DNA of 64,000 nt from Apricaphanius iberus (lineage: Eukaryota > Chordata > Actinopteri > Cyprinodontiformes > Aphaniidae), in assembly GCA_028564705.1 (NCBI GenBank), contig JAPXFQ010001795.1, positions 186,001 through 250,000 of the forward strand. Reading direction: 5' to 3'. Shown here piece by piece: positions 24,101-38,759 of this stretch. A program made the position numbers and the translations under genes. A model generated the notes under the pieces. It saw only the letters and a program-made list of their open reading frames with translations. It made no database searches and had not been told where the DNA came from. Positions within the stretch are counted from its first letter, which is position 1. The number at the start of each line of letters is the position of its first letter.

Positions 24101-27100
24101 CACTTCCACCTCTTTAGTGAAACATGACACTGTTATAAAAGTTTATTTAATATGTAAAAACGTACAGAATATAATTCTATATTCTAAAATGATCAATTAA
24201 ATGCACATAGAGTAAAACTGGTTGTGTAGTATGTATACTGTATGAGATTGTGGAGAATTTACATAACCTGAGGCTCCATTATTAATAGAATAATATACAC
24301 CTAAAACCACTCGAGAATCGTTGGGAAGATGGAAAACTTCTCCAACCAATCTTAATGAGCTGTTTTGTAAAGAAAAATGATGAAAAACATCACTATGTAT
24401 CTGAGAATACTGACAGATCCTATCCTGTGCATCTTCATCACTCACAACAAATAACTTCATATTGCTTTCACCACATCTATAAATCTCCTTTTTGGTCTTC
24501 CTCTCTGCCTCCTGCCTGGTGCCTCCAACCTCAGCATCCGTCTACTGATGTAATCCTCAGCTCTCTTTTGAATATGTCCAAACCATCTCAGCCTAACCTC
24601 CCTGACTTTACCCCCCAAACATCTAACATGAGCTGTCACTCTGATGGACTCATTCCTGATCCTATCCATCCTTGTCACTCCCAGAGAGAATCTGCTTCCT
24701 GTCTTTTCCTCATTGGTGCTGCCTCTAGACCATACAACATTGCTGGTGTCACTGCTGTCTTTTACACTTTTCCTTTCATCTTTGCTGTAACCCTTTGTAC
24801 ACGCTTCTTCACCTCTTTTCCACACTATTAATTGCTCTGAACCGTTGACTATAAGTACTTAAAGTCCTCTACTTTCTTCCCTCGTACTCCCTGTAACTTC
24901 ACCATTCCACTTGAGTCTTTCCCATTTACACACAGATTCTGCATTGCTACAACTAATCTTTATTCCTCTGATAGACGGATGGATGGATGATAGAGAAATA
25001 TCCAGGCGACTGTAGCTCAGTGGTAGAGTTGTCTGCCCGTGACCTGGAAATTGTGGGTTTGATTCCTGTTCTATATGTCCTTGAACAAGACACTTTACAT
25101 GCCTTGCCATGCCTGAGCTTCTCACCATATCCGTAAGGGAGAGCCCAGACACCCTACTAAGGAAATACATTTCAGCCGCTTGTATCCGTGATTCCGTTCT
25201 TTCAGTCACTACCCAGAGTATGTGACCATAGATGAGGGTAGGAAAATAGATTGGTTGGTAAACTGAGAGCTTTGCCTTTCAGCTCAGGTCTTTCCTCACC
25301 ATGACAGCCTGCTACAGTGACTGCAGAGGCTTTACCAATCCCCTATTGATCTCTAGCTCCTTTTTCCCCCTCATTCATGAACAAGACTCAAGATACTTAA
25401 ACTCCTCCACTTGGGGAGAAATCTCATTCCCAACCTGGAGAAGGCACTCTAACCTTTCCCACTATTCCCTGCTATAGTAAGTAAACGCCTGTGATGGAGT
25501 GGCGACCTGTCCAGAGCTTACTCCATCTCTCTCCCAATGACCACTGGAGATCGGCACCAGCCCCCCGGCGACCCTTCGAGAATAAGTGGACTAGATAATG
25601 GATGGATGAATGTAAGTTAATGCCACAAAGATGAACAACTTGTTTTGTTTTCAGGCTGTCCTAACATCATATTCATATTTCCCAAGGGTTACCTGGCAGG
25701 ATGGTCCTATACAGGAAAGCAAAATGTTTCAGCAGCCAGGGATGGCTGAAGTGGCCGATGGCGAAGTGACGTTGTACCAGGAACATGTACTGGAACAGGG
25801 AGCGGGTGGTGTAGGTCCCATAGGCCACTCCCTCATACAGCGAACCATCCGTCACATCCTGCAGAAGGACCATAGACTTCTCCATGATGGATAGAACCTG
25901 CTTGGTCCACAGGTAGGCTTCCTGAAGGTAACCTGGAACACATTACAACATAGTGTCTGTGGTTCAACAGTATTTCCAACCAGTTTCTTAATTCTTTCAT
26001 TTAGTGAAAATCAAAACAAATCAGACTTTTATTGTATACTAAACAGCAATCAGACACAAACCAGAGTTTCTCTGTTCCTCCCACTAACTACAGCTCTATA
26101 GAACGCAGTAAGAGGCCATGTTTATTTCACCTGTTGTCAGAAAGTGTGGTTCCTGCTGGGCTTGTTCTTTGAGCCGGAATCTCATTTATAAAGCTGGCTT
26201 ACGCACAAAATGCAGTGTAAAAACTGTATAAGTAAGTCCCTTTGTAGGCCAAATTTAGGATTTATAGAAAAGAAATGATGGAACGATGTGCGGAACTTTA
26301 AGCACATTAAGGACCTTTGATCATTGCACACATGCGAGCATGCAACAGATAATCAGTTCCCACCCTGGCTCTGAACTTCGAATAAAAACAAGAATCAGAA
26401 TGAAAATAAGTTGCTTTTAAGAATTATATCACTGGCGCTCAATGAATATCATGCCACTGGCAACATCTGGATTGGTGATGGGGAAGCCAATGTAGACTCC
26501 ATAAAGCAGTCCTATTAGATCTATGTTATTAGATCTACCCCCCGACAACATTCTGGCTGTGACATCACTCTTAGCCTCAACCTTCTTGGAAGATATTATT
26601 TCAAAGTAGGCTTTAAATTAACTTTTCTGTCAGGCTTTAAAAACAGGAGTGCTGAAACATATTACATTCTGCTGTAATTTAGTGTTATTTGTTTTAATTT
26701 GCTTTAATTCCAATGTTATTGTTGCTACAAGACATTATCAAGTAATTCAAACTTTTATATTTTTGTTCTTATTTCTGTTACTCATTTTATTGCTTATGCT
26801 GCTGCGTTTATTTTTTATTTGAATCCCTTTACTTTTGTTGTCTTTTTACATATTTTCTTATTGCTAACTATATCTTTGCCTTTTACTGTGAAGCACTTAG
26901 GTTACCTTTCAGCTAAGTAAAGCTATATATAGTTAAAAGTTGATGGCTTGCCCTAGCACCACATGCCTTCTTCAGTCTCTGTGGCATTGTGTTTTTTTCC
27001 TATTCTTGGTTGCCATGGTTATCAGCTGCTTAAGTCTATCCAGAATATTCAGTACGCACTTTGCATTGACCATTTATAGCAGTACGTGGGTGTGTAGGAG

Positions 27101-30100
27101 GCAGAATATGATCCAAATATGACTTATAAAGCAGAGATTATGAGTAGCTGTGTATGCCCAAAGTCTCATAGATCTGAAACTTTTTGCTGATCTTAAGTAT
27201 GATTTAAGTAGGGATTCTAAAAAAAGTTTTATAAATGAGACCCTAGGTGAGGTTCTTAGAGGTAGAACATGATGTCATCTTCTCTCTCTACGGCAGGCTG
27301 CTCATATTATATTTTCCTGTATCATGGAATAATTCCATAGAGCTGAAGATAAGGATAAGGACGATTCAGTCTTCATTAGAGCTTTTGGAATATTTATTAA
27401 GAAGGTACAGCAGCCCTCTCCGAGCACCTCTCTTCCACTAGCATGGTGATTCTACATGCCCATGCGAGCTTACAGAACTTTTCTATCAGAAGTGTTTGGT
27501 CTACTCTACAGATCTAAGAATAAGATGAGTCCTTCAGTTAACTAGAGTAGCTGAAATGTCCATAAGTATTTTTCAACTTCGGTCTCTTAATTGAATCCCA
27601 AGTATTATGCTATATTCCCCGGATGATTTAAAAATAATTTCTAATCACTGAATAGAACTAATCTTGAAATAATTTTCCCATAACACCTGCCAGCTGCAAC
27701 TGTGTGTTTTTAACTACCTTAGTCTTTGCTTTAAAGTTATGTTGCTTTTTCAAAAATGTCCCTGTCTAGTAATCACATCTACTTTAACCTTCAGGTTCTT
27801 TAGGAACCTTTAGATCTTCTGGAAGCAGCCTTTACATTAACTCCAAAGCAAAAGAAAAAAACCTTTACCTTAACCACATCTGTGGAAAATATTTCCCAAA
27901 GATCGAAGGGGGCCAGAGACTCCTGTTGGCTTTAAAGGGAAACCTAAAATCTGTTTTTTTGATTTGGTTTTGGATTGAACCCTCATTTTAGAAACCAATC
28001 TGACTTTTAACTGGCTATACTGCTTGATGTGAGTTTTAATTTGCACACACAAATGCAATCTCTGAAGTTTATATATAGAGCAAAAAGTATTTGGCAACCA
28101 CCAATTGTGCATGTTGTCCCACTTAAAAAGATGAGAGGTCTGTAATTTTCATAGATACACTTCAACTACAAGAAATGGAATGTAAAAATATCAGCGGAAT
28201 CACATTGTATGAAAATGTATTTGTACAATGTTGCAGAAACGTATTTAGTAAGTATAAGTAAGTATTTGGCCCCTACAAATAATTGTAATCAGAAGACCAA
28301 TAGCTTTCTAACGATGTAAAATATGTATAGGTGCATAGAAGTTAGAAGACAGAAATAAATTAATTAAATTAAGGAATTAAAAGTGAAAGTAGGTCAATAC
28401 CGTATGCGATCTAGCTGTCAGCATGGGGTTTAGTTAGAATAATTTGTAACAGTTAGCCACTTGAAATGAATGAGAGTGGCTACAGGTATAAGTGTTGGTG
28501 TAACAGAGAGGAAAGATTCAGTTTAAAAGTAGCTGCAAGGTTTAACCATGTTAAATGGAGCTTTACAGTAAAAGTGTTCCTCTTTCACGTTTCCAACCAT
28601 TCATCTATAGCAAGCATCCCCCTCTGTGCTGCTCTGCATCATGTATGCTGCCTCTGTCACACACCGTTTACTATATGAAGAAGCCCGCCCAAAAACGCTC
28701 CGACCACAGCTCATTGAGGATTCCAGGGAAGTGAGTGGGATCGAGCCGACACCCACCCAGGCGGGCTGGTCCTCCCCGTGGATTTGTCCAGAACAGTGTT
28801 TAGTTTGGGGACTGCTGGCCCGGACAGAGCAGGTATTTACCTCCAAACATGAACAGTAGTCTGCACACGTACAAAGAGCACATTTATACCAACAGATCAT
28901 CCTTTCTCACATAGGGCAGGATATCTATGGAGGGCCTCCAGCGCGTCGGTAAAATGTTAAAACAGTATATAAACTTCTTTTTTTTTTTCAAATTATGAAT
29001 ATGTATTTCATTTACATGTCAGTCAGGAAAAAATATCTCTGGGAACAGTTAAAGTCTAAGTTATACTTCCCCATCACAATGTCCACTTCACTGTAAGGCC
29101 TCTGTGGCGTAACGTTCAGCATTGTTAATAAGAGTCCAAATGCTGTAGTTTAGATTATTAATAATTATTGAATTTAGAGATTTTTAGCACCTGTTGATTG
29201 TTCTCATGATCTGAGCTGTAAGTGTCATGTTTATTGTTATTTGGCAATACATTATATGAAATTTACAGAAATTTCGCCTTTTGTTAAACTCCTTAAACAT
29301 GTATTATAGGTTCTTCAGATTGCTTTTTTTGTTAAATTATGAGACTGATTAGATCATGAACAGCATTTAATGTTTAAATAGCTAATATTCAGTTCAGTTC
29401 AAATATCATTTTATTATCCGAAAAGGGAACCTAAGTGTTGTTTTAACTCATATCATTCAAGCATCTTAAAAGCGCCATTATGGACGGTGATGCAGGAGAG
29501 AGGAAAGTTCCCCAGTAACAGTCAGTCTTGCAACAAATCTGATGAGGCCTCTGATGAAACATATGGTTGCTGTATGAAAGTCTCATGACTGTCAGCTATA
29601 CCTGGCGCCAGGGCAATTTAGCTGGGCGGGCACAGTTTTATTTAATCCCTTCCCGTTTTTATATCCTGTCTGCAGTGCGTTACATTTTCCAGGTCAAAAC
29701 TGCCTTTCTTGACACTCTTTCTATAAATCAATTAAAGGCTGAGTATCTTTTAGAGGCGGGCTGGCCGAGGTAGCTTCAGGAGTTTTTACAAACAATCGGT
29801 CTGTTCTACATTGGTGATCAGAACGTTTCTTTTCGTTATCTAGAAGGAGCCACGGAAGAGCCGCTGACATGACTGCTGTGTGTCTGCCTGTGTTTGTGAC
29901 TGAGCCATCTTATTCCATAGAAGATTATTTAGGGTATATAATAGGGCTGCACAATTAATCGGATTTTGATCATGATCACGATTTTGGTGGACCCAATTAA
30001 ATGAACCTGATCGTGAACGATATTTACATTCAAAATATGAGCTTCTCTGCGTGCCTCTTCATCACACACGGCCTCAACCAATAGTCTGCCAACCACAAGA

Positions 30101-30795
30101 GAGCAACGCATGGCTAAAGCTTCATTAAGCTGACCAAATAAAAACTGTGCACACGCCACTCAGCACTCATAATGGCTGCACTACGCTTGCTACGTAGCAG
30201 ATTAAAAAGAGTATTTGAGCAATGTGGTAGATCCAAATCTCCATTATGGATCTGACTAGTAAGCAGAAAGTTCCCGAAAGTGTATTACCGCCACAGTAAG
30301 CAGCCGGTTGAAGCTACGCTATCCCACAATGCAGCGGACGCCCCGAAATCATTGAAGAAGAAGGACCTAGCTAAAAATGGCTACAGACGAACTGTCAACC
30401 ATTGATACCGACGCAGTTTCGGCAGATAAATGTACGTGAAGCAATGTTACTGATTACTGTAATTGTTTTGTGACTGATTAAACATTTAAGTTGTTAATTC
30501 ATACCAGACAAAATAACGGCTAGAGGAGGCGGGACATCTGGGTCAACAGAAGTCATATGGGTCAAAGGACATGCAAAATGGTGGAGCAGTACGTCTGATT
30601 TCATGCCTATTACGCAATAGTTTGCTATGCAGTATTACATTAACAGGTGAGTAATAGTTGCTATAGTAAATACTAAGGATTTGGATGCAGGGAATGTCAA
30701 AGGCCTTTTCTGTATAAGCTGTAATTGTTTCCCATAAATTGCACTTGGAGATTGCACTCTGCAATAACATATTTAACTTGTACTTTTAAATAATT

Positions 30796-30859
<64 letters not shown>

Positions 30860-32799
30860 CATACATATTATGGCATGCTATGGCATGCCGTTCAGTGAAA
30901 ATATTTATTATTTAATATTGATATTGTTTGCCTTTATATTGAATGATAGTCTGAATATATTGATTGAACTTTCAATATATTGAATGAACCTTGAATATAT
31001 GGAATGAAAATCTGAATATATTGAATGAAAGTTTGAATATATAGAATGAACCTTGAATATATGGAATGAAAGTCTGAATATATGGAATGAAAGTCTGAAT
31101 ATATGGAATGAAGTTTGAATATATGGAATGAACCTTGAATATATGGAATGAAGTTTGAATATATAGAATGGAAGTCTGAATATATGGAATGAAAGTTTGA
31201 ATATATGGAATGAAGTTTGAATATATGGAATGAAACCTTAGGCCTTAGTATTATGGGTATTGTAGCAGATTATCATACCTTTCATTATGTGTTTAATTAA
31301 TGGTTTTGCTGAGATGAACTTTATGATTTAGGCATCAAGTTGCCTATTTCAACAACTGAATCTCAGTTATTTAATTTCTAACTTCTCATTAGGAATTTTC
31401 CTGTTTTTGAAACCTTGAAAACAAATTGGACATTGTCAAAAGCGAGAGATATATGTATCGTCCAATTCATGAAAAGCAGGGATTATTTCCTTATTTGACC
31501 TTTTTTTTTTGGGGGGGGGCAGTTATTACAGTAGCGGATAAATATGGAGGGTTTCTGTAATTTTGACAGATTAATTTGTCCGTTTGTCGTGCAGACACGT
31601 GGAATACAGTTAACTAAATTAATAAAAAGAGATTTACATTTGAAGCATTTGTGAATAATTTCATGGCATCTCATTATCAATGAGCTAGCAGTGTGTTTCA
31701 AGATTTACGGAGGCTTTGGAGCAGTCACAGTCCTGCTCCAAAAACCGTAACCCTGTACAGAAGTTGTGCTTACTACTGAACTTACTCCCGCTGAAGCAGT
31801 TAAAACTAAGATGATGATTGTATTTCAGTCTCCAGTGTGGTAGTGGAGCACAGATTCAGCTTTCAGAACATTTAATGCCTTGTCCACATGTAGCTGGGTA
31901 TCTCAGAAAACTGAGATATTTTTCTACGATTTGGCCTGTCATCCACACGTAAACTGAGATTTTCCGCACAAAAAACCCCAACATTTTTTTAAATCTGGCC
32001 AAATTGGAGATCTGCTATTTCTCCATTTTCAGCATCTATGTGTGGACGGATGAAAACTGAGTTTTAAGTGCTCTAACTTCACAAGCTGCATTTACACTCA
32101 GAAACAGCATTTATGCCCTTAGAGCTGTGTTGGAATCATCAATTGTCAAAGCATGTTTTGTTTGTTTACTTTTAGAGCTCTGTTACTGCTGCAGGCTGAA
32201 TATAGAGAATAGAAAGTTACTCTGAGTGGATAGGATTTGGGAGAACTATTGCCCCTACAGGTTTGCCATGTCTATGAAAGTGCTGAAAAACACATTTATC
32301 CGGATTTTTTTTCTAAAGAAGCGGTGGAAAATCTTTGTGTTTTTTATTAAACGGCTATGTGTGGATATGGCCTAAATCCTTAGAAGTCCAAAACTCAAAA
32401 CAATTGGCTACTGTATGTGCAGTTCAGATCCATGTGAATAGAGGTATTTGTGACTTGTTTAGGCCACAGTAGGTGAACTTTTCATATTTTACGTTTAAAA
32501 TGGGAGGTTTTTATTGTTAACATGAAGTTAATGGGGCCACAATCAGTGGTTGTCACTGTGGGAAAAAAAATAAAAAGAATCTGCTTGAGATTGAACTTTC
32601 TGGTCTTAATTGTAAGTGGTATATGTGGAGAAAACCAGGCACTGCTCCTTAGCAGCCCAACAAAACCCTACAGTAAAACATGGTGGTGGGAGTATCATGT
32701 ATGTTGGGGGGGGGGGGGGGGGGGGGGGAGGGTGGGTGGGGTGGGGGGGTTGGGGTGGGGGAGGGTGGGGGTGGGGGGGTGGGGGGGGGGGGGGGGGGT

Positions 32800-32830
<31 letters not shown>

Positions 32831-32895
32831 GGGGGGGGGGGGGGGGGGGGGGGGTAGGGGGGGGGGGGGGGGGGGGGGGGGGGGTGGGGGGGGGG

Positions 32896-32941
<46 letters not shown>

Positions 32942-35900
32942 GGGGGGGTGGGGTGGGGGGGGGGGGGGAGTGGGGGGGTGGGGTGGGGGTGGGGGGGGGG
33001 TTTCAGCTGCAGGGACAGAACTGGTTGTAACTGAAGGAAAGATGAATGCGGCCAAGTACATCCTGCAAGAAAACTTCTACCAGAGTAATTAGGACCCCAG
33101 ACTGGGTTGAAGCTCCACCTTTCAACACGACAGTGACCCAAGCACACACCTAAAATAAAAAAGGAGTGGCTTTGGAATAACTCTGTAACCGTTCTTGACT
33201 GGCCCAGTCAGATCCTAGACCCAAACACAATTGAGCATCTCTGGAGACCTGAAAATGGCTGTCCACCAACATTCAACATCCAACCTGATAGTATATATAG
33301 ATTTAAAAAGAAATTGGTACAATTTATAGCAGTAGTGGTGTTGTTCTGTTGATTAGAACAATATACAGAGCTGATGTAAACATCCATGTTTGTTGGCAGC
33401 AGTTTTGATTGAACAGTCTATCAGCTGCAGCGAGGAAGGACCTGCAGAAAAGCTCCTTCCTGCATCTAGGATACAGCAGTCTGTCAATGAAGGAGCTCTA
33501 CAATCCAGCAACATTTCCATGCATGGGGTGGGAGATTCTCTCCATTAGAGATGTTATTTTAACCAGAGTCCTTCTGTCTCCAACCCCCTGTACTGGATCC
33601 AGGGTGCGTACTAGAACAGAGCTGGCCTTCCTGATGAGTTTATCTTATCTCTTCCTCTCAGCTGTCGATATACTAATGCTCCAACATACAACAATGTAAA
33701 AAATGACAGAAGTCACCACAGGGTCATGGAAGGTCTTTAACAGCGCTCCCTGGACTCCAAATGACCTCAGCCGCTCAGCAGGTAGTCTGCTCTGATCCTT
33801 ACCACAGAACTTGTTGCTGTAGGATAGTCTCATGAAGAGGATGATCAGGGTTGTCCATAATTTGTTTTAATTTTATGAATAATCCTTCTTTGCATCACTA
33901 TCTCCAGTTGTTATACTGTATATACATAGAAAAAGGGTAAAATATATTGGAAGGATTTTTTCTTCCCCATTGGTAATCTCTGACATAAAGCATCCCTGTG
34001 TTTCTTACTGATGAGCTATGATACTCATCTGCAATATGGATGATCACAAAATGATCTTATAATTTGTCAGCAAATTTTATAATTTTCCTCTTGGGATTTA
34101 CAAACTATATTGCTTCACTTAAGTGAAGATTGTATTATAACAAATAGTTTAATTTTTTTTGCATCCTCTCTTTTTTTAATTAAATATACTGATTATAAAA
34201 GAAACATTATTTCATTGATAAATAAATGGTACATTTTGAAATCCATCCACTAAAGAAGGATTACATAAACCCAACCTCAAAAAATAAACACTAAAATAGC
34301 ACATCCTAGACCATAACGATTAAAATAAATGTTGAACTGCAGAGGTCCTTCAGTGACAGACTGCTGCATCCTAGATTCATGAAGGAGTATTTCTACAGGT
34401 CCTTACTTTATGCAGCTGTCAGATTTTATAATCGATACTGCTTCCAACATAGATTTTTACATTACTGATGTAAATTGCACTAATCAACCGAACACTACTA
34501 CTGTTATAACTTGCACATTCTTTTTCACAGACTATATTCTAACTTATTGGAAATTACTTACATATACTTTGTAAGGCACAGTAAATGCAGAATCTGCACT
34601 TTTCTAAAATTCTAATTATTTAAACATCTTTAAGTATCCTGCTGTTTGCACTCAACCTGGGTTTAACACCTTATCTGTACTTAACCTGTTTTTGTAAGTA
34701 TTGTACATGTAAATATTTTCTTTCTGTTCTGTTTCCTGTTCAGTTTGTATATGTGTTTTTGTTGTTGCTGCTTTTAAGACCAAATTTCCCCTTGTGGGAC
34801 AATTAAAGGATTATTTTTACTCTATTCTTATTAAACACATTGTTCTTTACATAGTTGACAAAACAATTATACAAATAGAATGATCAATTATCAATGGAAA
34901 TCAAATTGAACCCAGAGAGGTCTGGATTTGAAGTCACACTCCAAATTTAAGTAGAAAACACATTACAGGCTGATCCAACTTTGATTTAATGTTCTTATTA
35001 CAAGTCAGAATTAGGCTCAGTATTCTGGCCTCCACCTGCCTGTACGATCTCCCTACAACACCGGGCATGCTCCTGATGAGGTGGCGGATGGTCTCCAGGG
35101 GGATCTTCTGCCAGACCTGGACTAAAACATCCACCAACTCTCATCTGTGGTGTAACGTGGTGTTGGTGGATGGAACACGACGTGATGCCCCAGATGAGCT
35201 CAACTGGATTCTGGTCTGGGAAACGGACAGGCCAGTCCAGTATCAATCTCTCCATTCTGCAGGACGTACTGACACACTCCAGCCACATGAGGTCTAGCAT
35301 TGTCTGGCATTAGAAGGAACCCAAGGAACTCATCTACACAATGTCAGAGCACTGGGTTCCTCTTTCTCCTTTTCATGCCAACTAGCTACGATAATTGACA
35401 GAATGTCTGCTGCAGAAAGCGTTATAAAATTTTTTTAAAGGCAACAGCTTTGTTACGTGTCCAGTTGTGCTTTAAAATAAACTTGGAAAAGATTTAGGCA
35501 CCTCAAAATCTCTGAATTTCCAGTTCTAGAATACAGAATCATATCCCATTCTTTGTGGTTAATGTGTTGAATTCCTGCATGTGCTGATTAAAAAGTGTGT
35601 TCAGATACAATACAACACAGAACTAAAACAAAAACCTGTTTTTGGTTAGCCATGAACACCAGTGACCTCATAAATCATTTTCCTTATTGTTAAAGTAAGA
35701 TCAGAATTAACTGCTAAAATGTTTTAAGCACAGATTATTATACAGTGAAAAAAACAATAGTGAAAGCTGTGAAAGATAGATGAATGTTTTATTCTTGTTA
35801 TGAAAATTTATTTGTGGTCAAAGATTTTCCTTGTGGCTCTTCATCAACCTTGATGCTCCCCGGTTAGGTGCCAATCCAGAAGGAAAAGTAGTGGATACAC

Positions 35901-38724
35901 GAAGGGGAAGGTTGGCCCAGACACGTCATACTGAGGGACAAAAGACAGAAAAGGTGAACCACCAATGAAACAAGTGTTATGCACTTTTATTCCATTGCTG
36001 ACCAAATATGATTAGTTGTGAATTCCGTTAAAAAAGAAATCAAATCACAGGAAGTCATGCTAATGTTCTTAACTGAACAACTACCTTTAATTTAACTTCT
36101 GGTTGACAATTCAATTCATGACAATTACAGAACCTATGTATTTAATTTCATTCAGTTTATGTATGTACGGGTTATTCACAAAGAAATATTCTGTAGGTAC
36201 TGTACAACATCTTTAAAATATTCTGAAAAGTGTCACATTTAAAAGAGAAGTCAGTGAGGTCATAAAAACATATTCTTGATTTCGAAGAATAAAAGTTGGA
36301 AAAGAAGTGATGATGCAATTTTATGTTGCTAAGGAAAGAGCATCAGTTCCTTTAGTTCCTGGATGATCTCCAAGATCCTATCAACTCCACCAAAAAACAA
36401 ATAGAACAATAATCAATGATGCATTTTGTAAATAAAAAAGCCAGTATTTAAAAAATCAAGGAAAACAGAAACTGTAAACGCCTGTATTAATTCTATAAAG
36501 TTAGTTTCATTAGTATTGAAATATTTGTCTTTTTCTTTAAAATTTTCATGGATTTATTTATAAAACACATTACTGAATTGTAAATTTTCACAAAAAGATA
36601 TATTTTATATTTTAGCCAGTTTTATTCAAAGTATTTTATTCCAAAACCTGTTTCACAAAGTCAGCCTGTAATTAAAACTGAATTAAACCAAGTGGTTTAA
36701 TTATTTCAAAACGGATAGTTTTCAGTCGAATTAGTTTATCTGCCAGTCAGTCTGAAGGTTGACCCTGAACACTCACTGGCCGTTACTTAAACATTAATCA
36801 TCCGCATATTCGGGTAATATTACTGGCACAGTGCGTCTTATGAATTCTCAATGGTGGCATGGCATTGTGGGAATATAGCAGCATTCGTGTTGGGAAGCTT
36901 GATAGTTATAGTGAGTGATGTCATGATGATGTGTCGAGTGTGGGCTGAGCCCTAGTGGGCAACACTATGTAAAATGTAAGTAAACATGGGGACTTCCTTC
37001 AGCATTCGTAAACTGTATCATCTAAAATGGTAAACTGGAGTGATGCTGAGGTCTGGGAGCTTCAGGCCTTTAGAGCTGAGGAGCAGATTAGTCCTTCATG
37101 GGGACTGTGAAGGTCGGCCACCGTTTGGAGCGGCTTGCAAACAGTCTTGACGAGCGGGGCTTCAATTGGGATAAAAAACAAGTTATTTCCATCTATTTTC
37201 TACGGTTTACCACAGACTCTACGGTCTCACAGTTGATATGTAACCCTGCACATGAACAGCCCGGACACTACCACTGTACCGCCACATAATATATTGTGAA
37301 AGCGCCTGATTGGGCAAATTGTTGCCACGGACTGTGTTCTTATGAGTGACCAGAATAGAATACAATAGAATAATCCTTTAATTGACCAACATGGGGAAAA
37401 TTTGTTGTACTGTAACAGCAGTGAAAAATTTATTGACAATATTTACATCATGCACTACAGTTACAAAGTAGTAGGCTACTGTATAGTTGAAGTAATTAAG
37501 AAGGCTCATTGATGGGCAGTATTAATGCCAGCACTGATGGCAGGATTGTCTTTTGAAAGGAGCTAGTGAATGAAAACTATCCAGGATGATCTTATTTCTG
37601 CACCGGACACCTGCTGAGCTCTGTAGCGTTGCGCTCCGCCTGAGCGAGAACGGCTTTATTTGTTGTTGGTTGTTTATGTCACTACGACTACACTAGGATT
37701 TGCAATGATATCAAACAAAAACACTGGCATAAATCGCCTTACATTTAACGATAAAGACGGCGGGAGCGCGCAGAGACTCCAGCAAGATTTCTAAAGTCTG
37801 CCAGTCTTTAGTCTGAAAATCATTTGATGCACGCCCAGCATATTTATTCCCTTGGTTTATGTGTTAGCGTCTGAATCGACAACATTTGGATAAAAACCAA
37901 ACACCACATAATTGATCTGGAATAAACCTAATTACACTGATTTTACAAGAATATAAAGCAAACACAGAGATGTTAGCACATCAAACTACTGTAGGTCGCA
38001 AAGCACAAGCTAACTGCAACCTGCTGCTAACTGCAGTTCACATGTTTTAATGTGTTTACAGTCACATATAACGGTATACTAAATCTACATTCATCATCAT
38101 ATAAATATCTAAACTTACCCATTTCAGCTGTCGGTCTCCAGGCGAACATCCAGAGCTTCTTCTTGCAGCTGTGGTGTCGAGTGATAACATGGTTCCTCCA
38201 GCATGAGGCTGAAGTTCGCTTCTGATTCTGGCCTCTGATTCGGGACACGGCCAAAGGGCATTTCCACCTAATTTCTCACTGATCCAAGCATCTTTAATCT
38301 GCTCTAGTCTAAAAACTACAAAACATAGATACTTTAAACAGTGAAACATCAGTTGGAGTAACCTTTTAGGCATTTTCCTAATTATAAATGGAAGCCAACT
38401 TCAGCATTCAGACAGCCATACTAATCTACTACATTACCCATAATCCTTGAGGCCAAACTTTGATTCCATATATTCAAGGTTGATTCAATATATTCAAGGT
38501 TGATTCAATATATTCAGACGTTCATTCCATATATTCAGACGTTCATTCCATATATTCAAGGTTGATTCCATATATTCAAGGTTGATTCAATATATTCAGA
38601 CGTTCATTCCATATATTCAAACATATCAATATAAATATATAATATTTTTCCTGAACGGCATGCCATAATATATATATATATATAATATAAATATAATAAT
38701 ATATATATATATATATATATAATA

Positions 38725-38759
<35 letters not shown>

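Noticed and set aside
25004..25075. tRNA gene candidate with A and B boxes
   Set aside because: The acceptor stem does not close, and SINE-type sequence follows directly; it is a SINE head.
28601..28900. Overlapping frames on both strands with a donor-like GTATTT
   Set aside because: The local GC is raised, but no motif, start context or partner exon was found.
30945..31236. CRISPR-like regular repeats
   Set aside because: Units are contiguous with 4-6-bp linkers and no unique spacers, in a vertebrate genome; it is a minisatellite.
29942..31300. Reading the left arm as a complete stand-alone MITE
   Set aside because: No right terminus or target duplication was seen near 31300, while a 7/8 duplication links it to 38923. 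It is kept only as an alternative.
32522..33147. Long Gly-rich or Pro-rich open frames on both strands
   Set aside because: They are translations of the G-rich tract and a Tc1 fragment, not proteins.
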